64,000 nucleotides of DNA from Zea mays. Taxonomy: Eukaryota > Streptophyta > Magnoliopsida > Poales > Poaceae. A program made the position numbers and the translations under genes. The notes below the pieces were generated by a model, which was not told where the DNA came from, searched no databases, and saw nothing but the letters and a program-made list of their open reading frames with translations. Location: contig NC_050098.1 in assembly GCF_902167145.1 (NCBI RefSeq), forward strand, positions 117,528,207 through 117,592,206, in the 5' to 3' direction. Positions 1 through 11,400 of this stretch are shown piece by piece; positions within the stretch are counted from its first letter, which is position 1; each line of letters begins with the position of its first letter.

Positions 1-175
1 AACCGAACCTCGGTAAAACAAATCTCCGTGTCTCTCTTGCTTATTCGCTTGGGATTTGTTTTGCGCCCTCTCTCTCGGACTCATTTATATTTCTAACGCT
101 AACCCGGCTTGTAGTTGTGTTTATATTTGTAAATTTCAGTTTCGCCCTATTCACCCCCCCTCTAGGCGACTATCA
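1..175 (+). mobile_element. 3' end of a Copia-type (SIRE/Opie-like) LTR, cut by the window edge
   Basis: The stretch ends with a pyrimidine-rich run, CACCCCCCCTCTAGGCGAC, then TATCA. This is how grass SIRE-type Copia LTRs end (family knowledge). No tRNA-Met primer-binding site follows. Instead the sequence passes straight into family A LTR sequence at 176, so this is probably the 3' LTR or a solo LTR inserted in family A. The 5' part and the TSD partner lie outside the window. Confidence 0.55.
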
Positions 176-631
176 AAAACCCTGGCAGCGCACGCGTGAC
201 AGAGAGAAGCGAGGGGAGAGAAGGAGAGAGAGTAGGGGAGAGGGAGAAGGGTAGGGGTGGCGGCGGCTGGGAGGTAGGAACAAGGAGCGCAACTAGGGTT
301 TAGTAGTTGGGCCCCTAGTGGGCCTTAGGGTTAGGGAGGGTTTTTTATTTCGAAATGCATTTTTAAATTACTCAAAAATTCACCAAAACTATTTATAAAT
401 AAAATATTTATTTTTAGACTAATAACTATTATATTATTTAATTATTATATTATTTACTAGGATTTTTCTTTAAGAAGAATTGCTATTAAATACCCACAAA
501 TCAATCATGCGTAATAAAAAAAATTATTATGAATGCAAATAAATAATAAACACTTGAATAAAAATTTATTACCCTATTTATCGTAATAACTAAATTCATT
601 ATTTTTAGTTGATGGCTTTTATAGTGTTACA
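176..631 (-). mobile_element. Family A gypsy LTR, terminal fragment
   Basis: This piece is collinear with 39850-40546. Both run from GC-rich GGGAGAGAG-type sequence through a 'ttcgaaat..cat' AT-rich stretch to a terminus in GTTACA. It therefore carries the LTR start (TGTAACAC on the minus strand) at 631. The remainder lies to the left, beyond the inserted Copia LTR. Its orientation is opposite to the neighbouring LTR at 1407-5212, so it is a separate insertion into that element's internal region. Confidence 0.6.
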
Positions 632-911
632 CTAACCCAACCCATAGAGTCATGATGAATGGCATAATCTATTTGTCCCCACCAAATGTCAAACAAGTTT
701 TTGACCTACACCATATAGTTTATCTCATCTTGGCAGAGTCTATCGTACATTTGGACATTCACCTTATACGACTAGTTATCCCAAGCTTGTTATAAAACAA
801 AGATTAAGCCCTGCTAAAGAATCTTCAGACCATAACCAGTTATTAGCCTATTTGTCTGCCTGCCAAATAATTTTCCTTGCAAAATTATATTACCATATGC
901 TTCTAATTTCG

Positions 912-1207
912 ATGGTCAATACCAGGAAGGGGAGATTATCAAGCAACAACAAACAGAAATGAATCCTTCAGATCCTCCACCGGTTGGAATCGATCAAGTG
1001 GTAGCCACCCAAAATGATGCTAATACAACAAATGGCAAACATGGTTACCGAATTGCAAAATCAGATAAGACAAGAATGCGAGAAAATACGTTAGGACCAG
1101 CTGTAGATACATCAAGAAATAAGGCAAGCACGGTTGGAGAGATAACGACAACAACAACCACCAGCTCCACCAAGCTATATATATATATAAATTACTACTA
1201 TTTGTAA
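912..1207 (+). pseudogene. gag N-terminus remnant (family A)
   Basis: The ATG at 912 opens a peptide starting MVNTRKGR, a start common to many plant gypsy gag proteins (family knowledge). A TGA stops it at 960-962 after 16 codons. A second frame is open from 959 to 1207 (82 codons). It is rich in Asn, Thr and Ser and ends in low-complexity Thr codons followed by a TA run. No capsid or zinc-knuckle signature remains. I read this as a frameshifted gag leftover, not a functional gene. Confidence 0.4.
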
Positions 1208-1390
1208 GATCTAAATGTTACCTTAGTTAGTGGTTGGTATGATACTATTTTAGGAGGAATAATAAGGTCTAATTGACCCCATGTGTTGGTAATAAATTAT
1301 GCATCATGCTGAGATTTTTGTGTGTGCATATGTGTTGAGACAATATGAGTATACACCCTTTCCTTACAAATCTCGAGGACGAGATTTCTG

Positions 1391-1406
1391 TTAAGGGGGT
1401 AGGATT
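1391..1406 (+). other. Polypurine tract of family A element
   Basis: The purine run TTAAGGGGGTAGGATT lies immediately before the LTR start TGTAAGACC at 1407 and after the pol-end phrase. This is the plus-strand priming site and fixes the orientation of the following LTR. Confidence 0.6.
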
Positions 1407-4400
1407 TGTAAGACCAAAAAATTGTATAAGAAAATAATAATAATAATAAAATAAATATACCAAGAAATAAAATAGTAATTTCGGATATATCAAATTATAC
1501 TTGAGTATTGAAAATTGAGGACTGGATTTGTGAAAACCAAGAATTAATTTAGAAGAAGGTAATAGAAAAGTTTTCTATTCAACTAAATGATTATGCATAT
1601 CATTAAATGGTATACCATAAGCATTTATTTACAGGAATATTTAATTTTGAAGTAACTTTTACTTCTTACCCCATAATCAAAGTACTATTTTTCTAAAAAG
1701 AAAGGAAACAATAGGAGTGTGTTTCATATTTCGAACATCTACCAAACAAATAAATCAAATAAAATAAACATATATCTATTGCTTCATAATTGATTTTGAG
1801 TCCCTTTTGAAATTTGTAAATTAAAAAGGGAATAATATGAGAATATCTCATTTGACTAAGTAAATAATGAATACATAAAATAAAATAATTCATGTATAAC
1901 AAGTTAGAGTTCTGTTTGGGCACTTAAATTTGAACTCCATTTGAAGTTTATTCAAAAATTTGAATGAGAATCTAATTCGAAATAGGAAAAACAAATTCAG
2001 AATAGAGAATAAAAAAAATATAGGAAATAGAAGGCAGACTTTGGGCCAAAACCCTATCTGGCGGCCCAACTAACCATTCTTTTTTTCACTGCGCGGCCCA
2101 CTCCTTATCCAGCCGTTTCTTTTGTTTGATCACACTTACGTGTGGGCCCCTTGCACCAGTAGTGATCCGTTCTTCTTCAACCACGCGTGAGCGCCGCTGC
2201 AACCCAGAAATCGGGCTGCTAGCTCAAACGGCCCCTGGCCAGTGCCTCTGCGAACCTGTTCGTTGCGCTGCGGAAGCGTGGTGGGGCCCACTGCCTTGCT
2301 TCACGGGTACTCCTCCTACCTGACGCGTGCGCAGAGGACGGAGAAGCGCTCATGGCCCTGGAACTCACCGCCCTGGTCAACCAGAAGTAAAGCAGCGCGT
2401 TCGCCCATCGTGTGCCGTGGCCATTGGAGAGAGATGGTGAGCGCAGGAAACCAACAGGGGAGATCCGCCGCCGCACTCGGGGAGAGAGAAAGGGGGGAGT
2501 TCATCAGATCGTGTGGAGCGAAGGTCGGGGCGCTAGGGCCTGCCAGAGAGGTTCGCTGATGAGCGTAGAAGTTCATCGGGGTATTGGGTTTGTTTCCTAT
2601 GGAGTGCATCGTCGCGCGACGGGATACTCCCCGGGGCAGCCGCAATTTCTCGCGGGATCCAGAACCAGCTGGGACCACGCCGCTCGGGACCAACCCGTTT
2701 TCCCATCGCCATTCGTCGGTATGGTGCTTACTATCTAGTTTGTCATACTCTTCTCTCTCTATTTCTCGGGACCATGCACGATTTAGATCACTGCGGCGGG
2801 GTTTGGGGAAGAACCGCGGCGAGCTTGTCGCCGTGTGGCGTGCCGCGCCACCGCGATGCTGTGCCAGGGAAGAAGATGAATGCGTGGCCGTGGATCTCGC
2901 GATGGATGGTGTGAATTACAGGAAAGGGTGGAAGAAGCCGAGACCGTAGGATGGTAAACGAATGGATTAGATCAGATTCCGCGTACCCCTTCACACCGCG
3001 GGATCCAGATGGTTGGATCGTAAACGTGTGGTCCCGATCTGAGCGGGATTTCATAAAGCGCGTACCTAATCCGGGCCGATGGACAGAGATCGGACGGCCT
3101 GGATTCATCCATACCCCTTCGACCTGGCCATCTTTCAAAAGAACCCGTGCATATTTAGAAATTCAACCCGCCGTCCACCGTGGGTAGATCTGAGTCTAGG
3201 AAATCTTATAGATTAAACCCTGCCTTCTCTGATATTTGAGGCGCGGTACAGGGAAATTGAAAATCAGATAAGTTGATTTATAAAATGAATTTCTTATATA
3301 AAAACAATTCTAGAACTTGTTTAATTCAAATAAAATTCATATGAAGTCCAAATCAATCCATTAAAATTCAAATAAAATTCTAGAACTTGTTTATCAATTA
3401 ATGCCACTATTTTGACATGAAAGTCACATTAAATTTATATCCTATTTAATCTTTTACAAAACAACTAGAATCTTTAGAAATTCATAACTTAAAATCTATA
3501 ACTCCGATTTGATCCATTCAAGTTACGTTAGTCTCATACAAGTATTTACTACGCAGTAACAACATTTAATATACCATGTCTCATTCTTTTCTAATTAGAT
3601 CTTTATTTAATTTATGTTGGTTAGTCTCGTTAAACTGCTTATCATTTTAATCTACTAGAATATGATCTATGGTCAATTCATAACTTAGACTAAAGTTGAG
3701 ATAATTACTTAATAACCTCTTATATAATTTATATTAACCAATTTATAATATAGATTGATATTTTAACCACATAGATCTTTTATAAATCATAATTCCATGA
3801 CCATAACCCCGATTTTAGTGGTTCTCGATTCCACGATCTCGTAGCTTCGCATAGATCATTATTATTTAATTTGTTCTCATGTTTGGTGTGATGTTAATCT
3901 TGTCTATACCATGTTTGTTTGTATTGCTACGACTAGCAGTGAGGTCACGAGGATCTGAAGAATCACCCTAGTACCAGGAATCTCAAGTGCGAGGCAAGTT
4001 GTGCCCTTGACCACTTTTATACCCCAATAATGTTCTTTAATGTCATTTATTCATGCATAGGTTTAATTTTGATGGGATCCAATAGGTCACCCTAGTCTGT
4101 TTATCTTTTTTACCTTGTTTATCTCTGAATCATTTGATTAGTTATGTTGTTGCTTTACATGGTTTTGGGTTAATATTTCATTATATCCATGTTCCAATTA
4201 TTCTGTTATATTATTTATGTTCATGTCAAGATCATTAATGTTAATTGGAACATGGAGCTTAACTTGAGAAACACGTGCCACCACAAGGGTGGAATGGGAC
4301 GCCCTTGGCTAACTAATTAGGAAAGCTAGTGGAAGACTACCTTACCCAAAAGGGGCAAGGGCAGTAAGGGAGTTGCATGCAAGGAGGTTCTCGGGTTGAT

Positions 4401-5212
4401 TTTGCTGTGATGACGGTCAGACGGGGGATTCTTGCAAGTGCTCTTCCCATAAACTGTAGCGGGTTTTCGGAAGCTAGTGGAACTTTGTAAAGGCCTCGTA
4501 GTGGATCCCTAGCCATTCACCTCGGTAGTGTCTAAGGGCCTTGCAAACCCTGGCGACATGGGATACACGACTTGTGGGTACAGGGTACAACCTCTGAAGA
4601 GTGTAAAACTGGTATACTAGCCGAGCTCACGATCATGAGCAGCTCAGGACTCTCACATGATTAATTTATATAACTTAAATTCAATTTGTCATTTGCATTT
4701 GCATGGGATTATTTATTATTAATTTTGTTCTATTATTTATTATGGTTCAGTATTTACTTACATTTAGTAATTGCTAATAAATTTTGACCAACTTATTAAA
4801 AGTAATGCTCAGCTTTATCCCCTATTGTTGATGAGCTTCACACATCACATGAACTCCCACCTTTGGTGAGTTCATGCATATTATTCCCCACAACTTGTTG
4901 AGCGATGAACATGTGTGAGCTCACCCTTGCTGTCTCACACCCCCCACAGGAGAAGAATAGGTGGTTCCAGAGGAGCCACATATCGAGGAGTTCGATTTGA
5001 TCTTGGTGGCGTCTCCTAGTTGACTTTCTGGCGCCAAGGATGGATTTTAGATCCTGTTATATTTATCTTTTATTTTGTAAGACTTCCGCTATGTAATAAA
5101 TACTCTGATTATTGTGACATTTATCTCTATACACTCTGTAATTATATATGTTGTCTTCTTTGGCGCATGTATGAGATGCACCTGACTTTATCCCTAAAAA
5201 TCGGGTGTGACA
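1407..5212 (+). mobile_element. 3' LTR of family A element (3.8 kb)
   Basis: It starts TGTAAGACC after a polypurine tract and ends GGGTGTGACA. In inverse orientation it matches the copies at 35986-40546 and 41600-56591: for example, the 'cccacaacttgttgagcgatgaac' region near 4888 pairs with the inverse at about 42400. It has an AT-rich frame around a GC-rich block (2100-3190). The longest open frames in that block are under 130 codons on both strands and overlap one another, so I call none of them genes. It is inserted in another family A LTR that resumes at 5213. Confidence 0.65.
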
Positions 5213-7978
5213 CTCGTTAGGTTTCGCCAGTCGTACAAACACAACACTCCTCCCTAAGGTGGGTAACTAATAAAACAAAATTGAATGAACCTCGGCACCC
5301 ACCCTTAGTAGAGCAAGCACTATGCCCGGCCCCCATTGACGACCCTTCGGCAAAGCCAACTACACCCTAAGTTCATCTAATTAATCAGCTAAGGGCGTCC
5401 CATTCCACCCTCATGGTTGTATTGTTATCCTAGGTGGTCTCTCAACGAACAGGTCCTTACGGAGAGGTACTCAAGAAACAGCCCGAGTCCCCTAAAATGT
5501 CACAAGTTCATCATCATAATCAAGACAATCATCATATCATAAATATTCTCATCATGTTCGTTGATTTAAAGTAAAGAAGTAGCATGAAGCTAACCATAAT
5601 AACCCAAAAGGTAATCAAGGACAAGGTAAATACAAAGATAGTCAATCCTTAGGTTTCAATTAAGTAATGTGGGATAGTGAATTAATAAGTAAATAGGGCA
5701 TAATGGGTCAGAGGACACTTGCCTTCACTAGGTTGCTGCTCAGGGAAGTCTCCTGCAACATGCTCGAAAACCTTAGGCTGCTCATTGTCTAGCAAAGCAA
5801 TCATTCATTCAACACATTTGGAAAATGACAAAGAAACAATACACCAAACATACACAATCAAGTGAACACAAGTTCAAAAGAAAAGTATAAACGCAAGAGT
5901 GAAATCTATGTTCTAAGGTGGACAACTACACCTAGGGTTTTGTGGTTCTCTAAGTACTGCCTATCTCGGGGATCACATAACTTTACTTCATTTATCTTAA
6001 TGAACTATTGAAATTATACCAGGGATGGGTTCACATTACATGATATTAACCTCACAAAGTTAATCACTTATTTGTCATTAGTGTTTTCCTTTTCATTTCC
6101 CTTTAAATAATAATCCATTACTTTAAATGCATCTATAGCCTAGACATAAAATTAATACAAGCCGGCCGTGAAATACAATAATTTAAACAAATAGAGAATA
6201 ATCTTATGAACATTTTGCAATTTGAACCACCCAATTTAGAGTTCATATGCAAAAGATATGAAATAAACAAGTTTTGGAATTCAAATTACAAAATTAGGCA
6301 TATTTCTGTGATAAAATTAAAGTCCAGGGTTCTTTCTACAAAGTCTCAGGGGTCTACGTGCAAAACACAGGGACATCAGATTGATTTCCAAAAAGTCGAG
6401 GGGGCTTTTAACAAGTTTTCCAAACGAATGGGTATCGGGTGATCTCGGCCGCCCGATAACAGATCAACGGCTAGGATTAGATCTGAACGCGAGCGCGCAC
6501 GGACGAGTGCTAACAGGCGGGCCAAGGGGTCAGCGACTGGTAAGGGGAGGTGGACTTACTAGTTGGTCCCAACGCCAGGGGGCACAGGCAACCGACTGAC
6601 GGGGCCCAGGGGTAGGGCACGTGCCCGAAGCGGTATCCGAAGATCCGGACCGTTGGATTAGGAGTGAGCGGTTAGGATCTGGCGCCTAGGGGTTAACCAG
6701 CACGGCGGTCGATGATGCTTCACCCGCGGCGGCGAAGGGCAGGTCGGCCTCCGAGGGTCTAGGCTCACCGGGGTTGGCTGGAACTGGTGAGGAGGGTCCG
6801 GCGAACTCATTGGTAGGACTCTGGCCGTGAGAACAGGACCGGAGGCGAGGGAACGGTGGAGGGGTGCTCCGGGCGGGTCGGGGTGACTTCAGCGAGGAAT
6901 CCTGGCCACGGGGAGGGGGAATCGGGCATGCTAAGGCTCGGGCTAGCTCCGGCGAGGGAAGGGGAACACTATGGACCACAACCGGGGCTCAGGACGGGAC
7001 TAATTTGGCTAGACATCATGTGGGCGCGGTGAGCTGGCGTGTCCGAGCTCCAGCGAGGACAAATTCACCACGACAGGACAGAATTAAGGGAAACCGAGCA
7101 CGGGAGCGAGTTCCTCACCTCGGGATGGTGCTCAGGAAGGCTCGACGCGGCTTCTGACGGACTGGATGATCAGCACGGTGGGCGCGGGTCACCGGCGAGC
7201 TCTAGCGGCGACGGCAGAGCACGAGAGAGGGTGAGCGTGGGCGAAATGAGGCTAGGGAGAGAGAGCAGGTGCGGGCGGGGCTCAAAAGGAGCTAGGGCGA
7301 GTGGGCAGGCGACATGGCTGGTCTTCTCGGCGTGCGTGCGTGGGTCAACGGTGATTGTGCGGAAGACGGAGCTGACAGGGCTGGTCAGCGGTGCAGCGAG
7401 AGAGAAAGAGAGAGAGGGTGCGGAGTGAACGGTTTGCCGCACTGACGGGCGGCGCCCGCGACATAGAGAGAGAGAGAGAGAGCGGGGCGCGCGCACGAGG
7501 GAAGCCGTCACCGACAGATTGGCTCCACCGAGCAGAGGGAGAGAGGGAGCGAGAGCACGCGGACACGGCTGGTGCTGACAGGCGGGACCCACCTGTCAGG
7601 GAGAGCGGGCGCGCGGCTGGCTGGGCCGAGCTGGGCTTCTTGGGCGAAATGGCTTTTTCCATTTTCCTAAATTTCTAAATGCCTTTCTTTTTATTTTCTC
7701 TATGAAATTCAAATCAAATTCAACCACAATTCAAATTCAAATAATTCAAACATTGTATCAAATAAAAAAGAATAATCTAGGCTCAGCATGATGCAAACAT
7801 TCACATATACCCTAGGTTTTGATATTCTCTAGAAAATAATACATCTCCCACATAATTAACCCAAAATCTATTAAAGAGAATAGAAAAGGAACACTATATA
7901 CATGAGAAAAGAAGTAACACCTGAATTTGCTAGGTATTTAGAGAAAAAATTTTATACCCCCAAATTCAGGGTGTTACA
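5213..7978 (-). mobile_element. Family A LTR, right-hand part
   Basis: It ends CAGGGTGTTACA at 7978, the LTR start read on the minus strand. Its left part (5380-5450, 'aagggcgtcccattccaccc') matches 43010-43045 of the 41600 copy in the same orientation. The rest of this LTR is off-window, separated by the insertion ending at 5212. A GC-rich block (6430-7640) with GAGAGA tracts corresponds to those at 2100-3190 and 39170-40000. The small open frames in it show no family resemblance. Confidence 0.6.
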
Positions 7979-9589
7979 ATAGGGCAGTCGTATTGGAAAC
8001 CTTATAGTCACCGATTTGACGCCGTGCCATATCTGTAAGGGGTTAGGATACCAGACTTCTCCAAATTTTCTGGTGAAGGCGGGAAGAGCACGAATGAGCA
8101 CATAAGAGAATTGGCTGATAGGGAAGCCTACCGTGTTCATTTATTCTCGCTATCTCTGACTGGTACTACATTCACGTGGTATGCAACCCTGCCACCTAAC
8201 TCTATCAATTCTTGGGAGGAATTAGAATAGAAATTTCATGAATACTTCTTCTCAGGAGAACATGAGTTAAAATTAGCTGATTGAGCTTCAGTCCGACAAG
8301 GGCCTGAAGAATCGGTTAATGACTATATCCGGAGGTTCCGGGACACTAGAAACCGATGCTTTTAGATCCATGTCATAGAAAAACAACTAATAGGACTGGC
8401 TTTCAATGGGTTGTGACCTTACTTAAAAGAGAAATTAGATGTACCCAATTCTTTTTGTTAGTACACTTGCACCAGCGGGCTTTGACCTGTTAAAGCCGAA
8501 GTAAAGAAGCATCAAAATCGGCTAGCCATAAGATGCATCTAGTAGGGTGCGATAATAAGGACGATGAATCCACAGATGTATATACCGCCGAACTTGTTTG
8601 GGCATCACATGCTAAACCTTCTTCATGTTCTTCTTTACAGTCGATTCAAAATAATCGACAAGAAGAAGTTAAATTTACTTTTAATGTTTCCAAATGCGAT
8701 AAAATATTTGACGAACTGTTAAAAAATGGCAACATTAAATTAACGCATATTATTCCTCCTCCTGATGAATTGAAAAGACGTGCTTACTGCAAATGGCATA
8801 ATTCTTTTTCCCATGCCACCAATGATTGTAATGTTTTCTGAAGACATATACAATCGGCAATAAATGAGGCTGCTTGAGTTTTCAGGAGATGCAAGTGGAC
8901 ACATAACTATTTCCTATCAATACAATAGAGCTAGCAAGCAAAAGGGTCTTAGTTTGGCCAGAAGTGGCCGATAAAGGCAAAGGAAAAACATCATCATTGG
9001 TGAGCCTCACACGTCGAGTATATCACAAGGAGGAATTGCTCGGAAAGCTTCAGACAAAAAGACTAACAAGACCGGAGGCGCCGGGGGGCAGGCTCAATCG
9101 GGTAGTTGAGCAAAGGTCCCTGCCTCGAGCATCGCGGACTGTCTGGCACCTGCATGCGGATGGTCTGATGCTCATGCAGACGGTCCGACCAACCAAGCCG
9201 GACAGTCTGCCCATGGACATAGGCACCAGCCTCCACACAAAGCAAACAAGGGGATGAAGGGGCAAAGCACATGTAACACACATGGTCGGCTAGTCAAAGC
9301 TAGTCCTACTTTTGATCAATTGCTCTCCAAGTATGCTAGCAAGAAGGTCGTTCTATGCAATCGGTCAGCAAAGAAAACCCAAACAAAACGACCGAATAAG
9401 ACGGCCCGAAAGGTGATGCAGCATGCATCGCCTATTCATCCAATAATGCCAGCATACTTTCCACCCACCTATTCATCGTCGATGCATTATCCTGTTAAGA
9501 TATGGAATGGTATGACGATGAACCCATGGTACATGCATACTCCCTTTGTCTATTCAGGCCGGGGGGCACTCCCATTCTATTCCTTTTGA
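7979..9589 (+). pseudogene. gag pseudogene of gypsy element B
   Basis: Translation with interruptions gives a retrotransposon gag core. It includes a 'TGTTFTWYATLPPNSINSWEEL'-like segment near 8160-8220 (TFTWYATLPP visible), then SGEHELKLADL and VNDYIRRFRD near 8250-8345. A zinc-knuckle-like CKWHNSFSHATNDC follows at about 8789-8830, and a Pro/Met/Tyr-rich tail at 9420-9589. In-frame stops (for example TAG at about 8228 and TGA at about 8282) break the frame, so only pieces are open (8533-8841, 8964-9257, 9254-9589). The gag N-terminus is missing on the left, where family A sequence is inserted at 7978/7979. No pol follows, so element B was gag-only or was deleted. Confidence 0.7.
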
Positions 9590-9734
9590 TCCATTGATCA
9601 AATGGTCACGTCCGAGAAAGATGTAATCTAAAACAACCTTTATTCATTGGGGCTCTATTGAATGATCACCATATTGGATTGAAAAAGCTGGTGACTTGCA
9701 TCAGGTTTAGTTCATATGCTTTTGGTTTGTCAAC

Positions 9735-9758
9735 CTCCACCAAGAGGCAGTGGGCATA
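9735..9758 (+). other. Polypurine tract of element B
   Basis: The purine-rich run CCAAGAGGCAGTGGGCATA directly precedes the LTR start TGTTGAGG. The 145 bases between the last gag frame and this site are untranslated; I see nothing else in them. Confidence 0.55.
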
Positions 9759-10281
9759 TGTTGAGGATAGAAATTGACCGTGCGGACGGTCCGCGCGTGC
9801 GCAGAATCAGTTAGGGTTCTGAGTTTCTTGCAGGATTTGTTAGCTAAATCTGCGGGATTAACTCAGGAAACGACTTGTAATGGGTCCGGACCTCCCCCTT
9901 TATATAGATGAAGGGCTACAACCATTTGAGCCCCCCACAATCAATCAAATCAAATCTATTTATCAGTTTTACCTTTCGTTCTTCCAATTTCTAGGAGTAG
10001 GAGTAATTTAGCCTTAGGATTAGATCTAGTTTAGTCTTCCACAACAACCTCTCTTTGACTCTATGTCGATTAGAGGAGCACCGGGCGGCCTGAGCAATGC
10101 CTTGGAACTCTCCCCCTCGATGGAATCTCTCCCGGGGCGAGTTCTAGGGTTCTTCACGGAGAAGAAGGCCTTTTGCGCTATCGTAGACCATCCGGCCCTG
10201 TGCCGCAGACCATCCGCGCTTGCGTAGAGAGCACCACCAAACGGTCTGTTTCCGTGTTTGGTGCCCAGATCGGCGCCAACA
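9759..10281 (+). mobile_element. 3' LTR of element B (523 bp)
   Basis: It starts TGTTGAGG and ends CGCCAACA, with matching TGTTG and CAACA termini. It contains the palindromic 'cggacggtccgcgcgtgcgc' type motif common in maize-group LTRs, and a TATA-like 'ctttatatagatg' at about 9897-9909, plus orientation. The 5' LTR is off-window. Only 26 bases of flank separate it from T1. Confidence 0.7.
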
Positions 10282-10307
10282 ATTCCTTATGTACCATTGA
10301 ATGATAT

Positions 10308-10934
10308 TGTTGGGGACTTGTTCTCAAATGCTATGAGTTAAGAACAAGGCAACACAAAATGTTAATGGTTAAAGACCTTCGTCCTTCGAAGCATTATCTC
10401 CCTTAGGATATAATGATCTTCAGACGAAGGTTATGAAGGACGTATCTTCATCATATCAGTATATAACAATGAAAGTGGAAACATATGAAATATGGAAAAT
10501 AACATGAATAATCATATGACATTATCAGAACCTTTTTATTATATCATCATGAATAAACATGAACAATATTGAATTACATTTATACCTTCGGCTTGACAGA
10601 AGGTCAAAATCCAAGTGTGACGTGCGAGTGAATACAAGTCAGCGTGAACAGTACAGTGTTACTGTTCATCTATTTATAGGCACGGGACACAGTCCGGTCG
10701 AAATTACACTCATGTCCTTGATAACTAACTATAAGCGTGACACAAATTATCAAAGACTGATCGGTCTTTTCCGCTTTAAGTCGGTGCAGACCTTCATCTC
10801 AAGGCATGTTATTATACCGAAGCTCTCTGGATTGTAGCTTCGGCTTGTACCTTCATGCTATGTCAGTTCGCATACCACACCGCCGAAGGTGTTTTTTCTT
10901 GGAGGACCTTCGGCGAAGAAGCAGACCCCCAACA
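10308..10934 (-). mobile_element. T1 left LTR (3' LTR in element orientation)
   Basis: It begins TGTTGGGGACTTG and ends GACCCCCAACA. It contains the inverse TATA box (ctatttatagg, about 10670-10680), so its promoter fires leftward. It is followed by 'gtagcccttcgcggtgctag', whose complement is the purine tract that primes the plus strand. The same tract follows the T4 LTR at 60459. Confidence 0.85.
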
Positions 10935-11190
10935 GTAGCCCTTCGCGGTGCTAGATCGTTTTTTGTAACGAGCTCGATCTGCGAAAAAATCTCAAAGGCT
11001 TCGGTATGCCGAAGGTCCAAAAAACACCTTCCCTAAGCTCGTTGCCGAGAAATGATTAAAATATTCCAAGCGCCGGGTGGCCCACCGCTCAGCGAGTACG
11101 AGCGATCTGGTGATTCACCTTCCAGGCGCCGAGTGGTCCACTGTTCAGCGGGTGCGGGCGATTTGGCGATTCAGCTTCCCACCTGCAGCA

Positions 11191-11200
11191 CTATATAAAC
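11191..11200 (+). promoter_or_regulatory. TATA box of the T1 antisense gene
   Basis: CTATATAAAC lies about 200 bases before the ATG at 11401 and about 260 bases inside the left LTR. Equivalent TATA boxes occur at the same relative place in T3 (45477) and T4 (60647), so the plus-strand gene probably has its own promoter independent of the LTR. Confidence 0.6.
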
Positions 11201-11400
11201 AGACGGGTAGGTGTGGAGTTACCACAACATTCATTGCCATTGCACTGTTGTGCTGTTAAAAAAAATTTAACCGTAGCCAAAGTTTTTCACTGCACTCTCA
11301 AGCGAACACAATCATTTTGAGTTAACTTCGTCAAAAAAAGAGAGCTTCATCAAAACTGCAAAAAACATCAACTTCGTAAGAATCGCAAAAAATCCATCAG

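Larger units (their letters stand above)
632..1406 (+). mobile_element. Internal remnant of a non-autonomous family A gypsy element
   Basis: The 775 bases between the fragment ending at 631 and the 3' LTR at 1407 contain a broken gag start near 912. They also contain the phrase 'tctcgaggacgagattt' (1370-1387), typical of the 3' end of grass gypsy pol, and then a polypurine tract. Nothing recognisable as protease, reverse transcriptase or integrase lies between them. The element is therefore internally deleted or was non-autonomous. 632-900 shows no coding signal. Confidence 0.55.

Noticed and set aside
1..175. 5' LTR end of a complete Copia element with primer-binding site
   Set aside because: The tRNA-Met-type TGGTATCAGAGC site does not follow; family A sequence does.
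2126..3187. Several open frames of 65-125 codons on both strands in a GC-rich block
   Set aside because: They overlap each other on both strands, have no recognisable motifs, and lie in the GC-rich island of a family A LTR that recurs elsewhere; long frames are expected by chance in GC-rich sequence.
6381..7678. GC-rich frames up to 140 codons
   Set aside because: Same reason: the island of another family A LTR, with Arg/Glu and Ser/Leu low-complexity products from GAGAGA tracts.
9050..9283. Cys-rich frames on the minus strand
   Set aside because: Opposite the gag pseudogene of element B, short, and without paired cysteine motifs of any known family.
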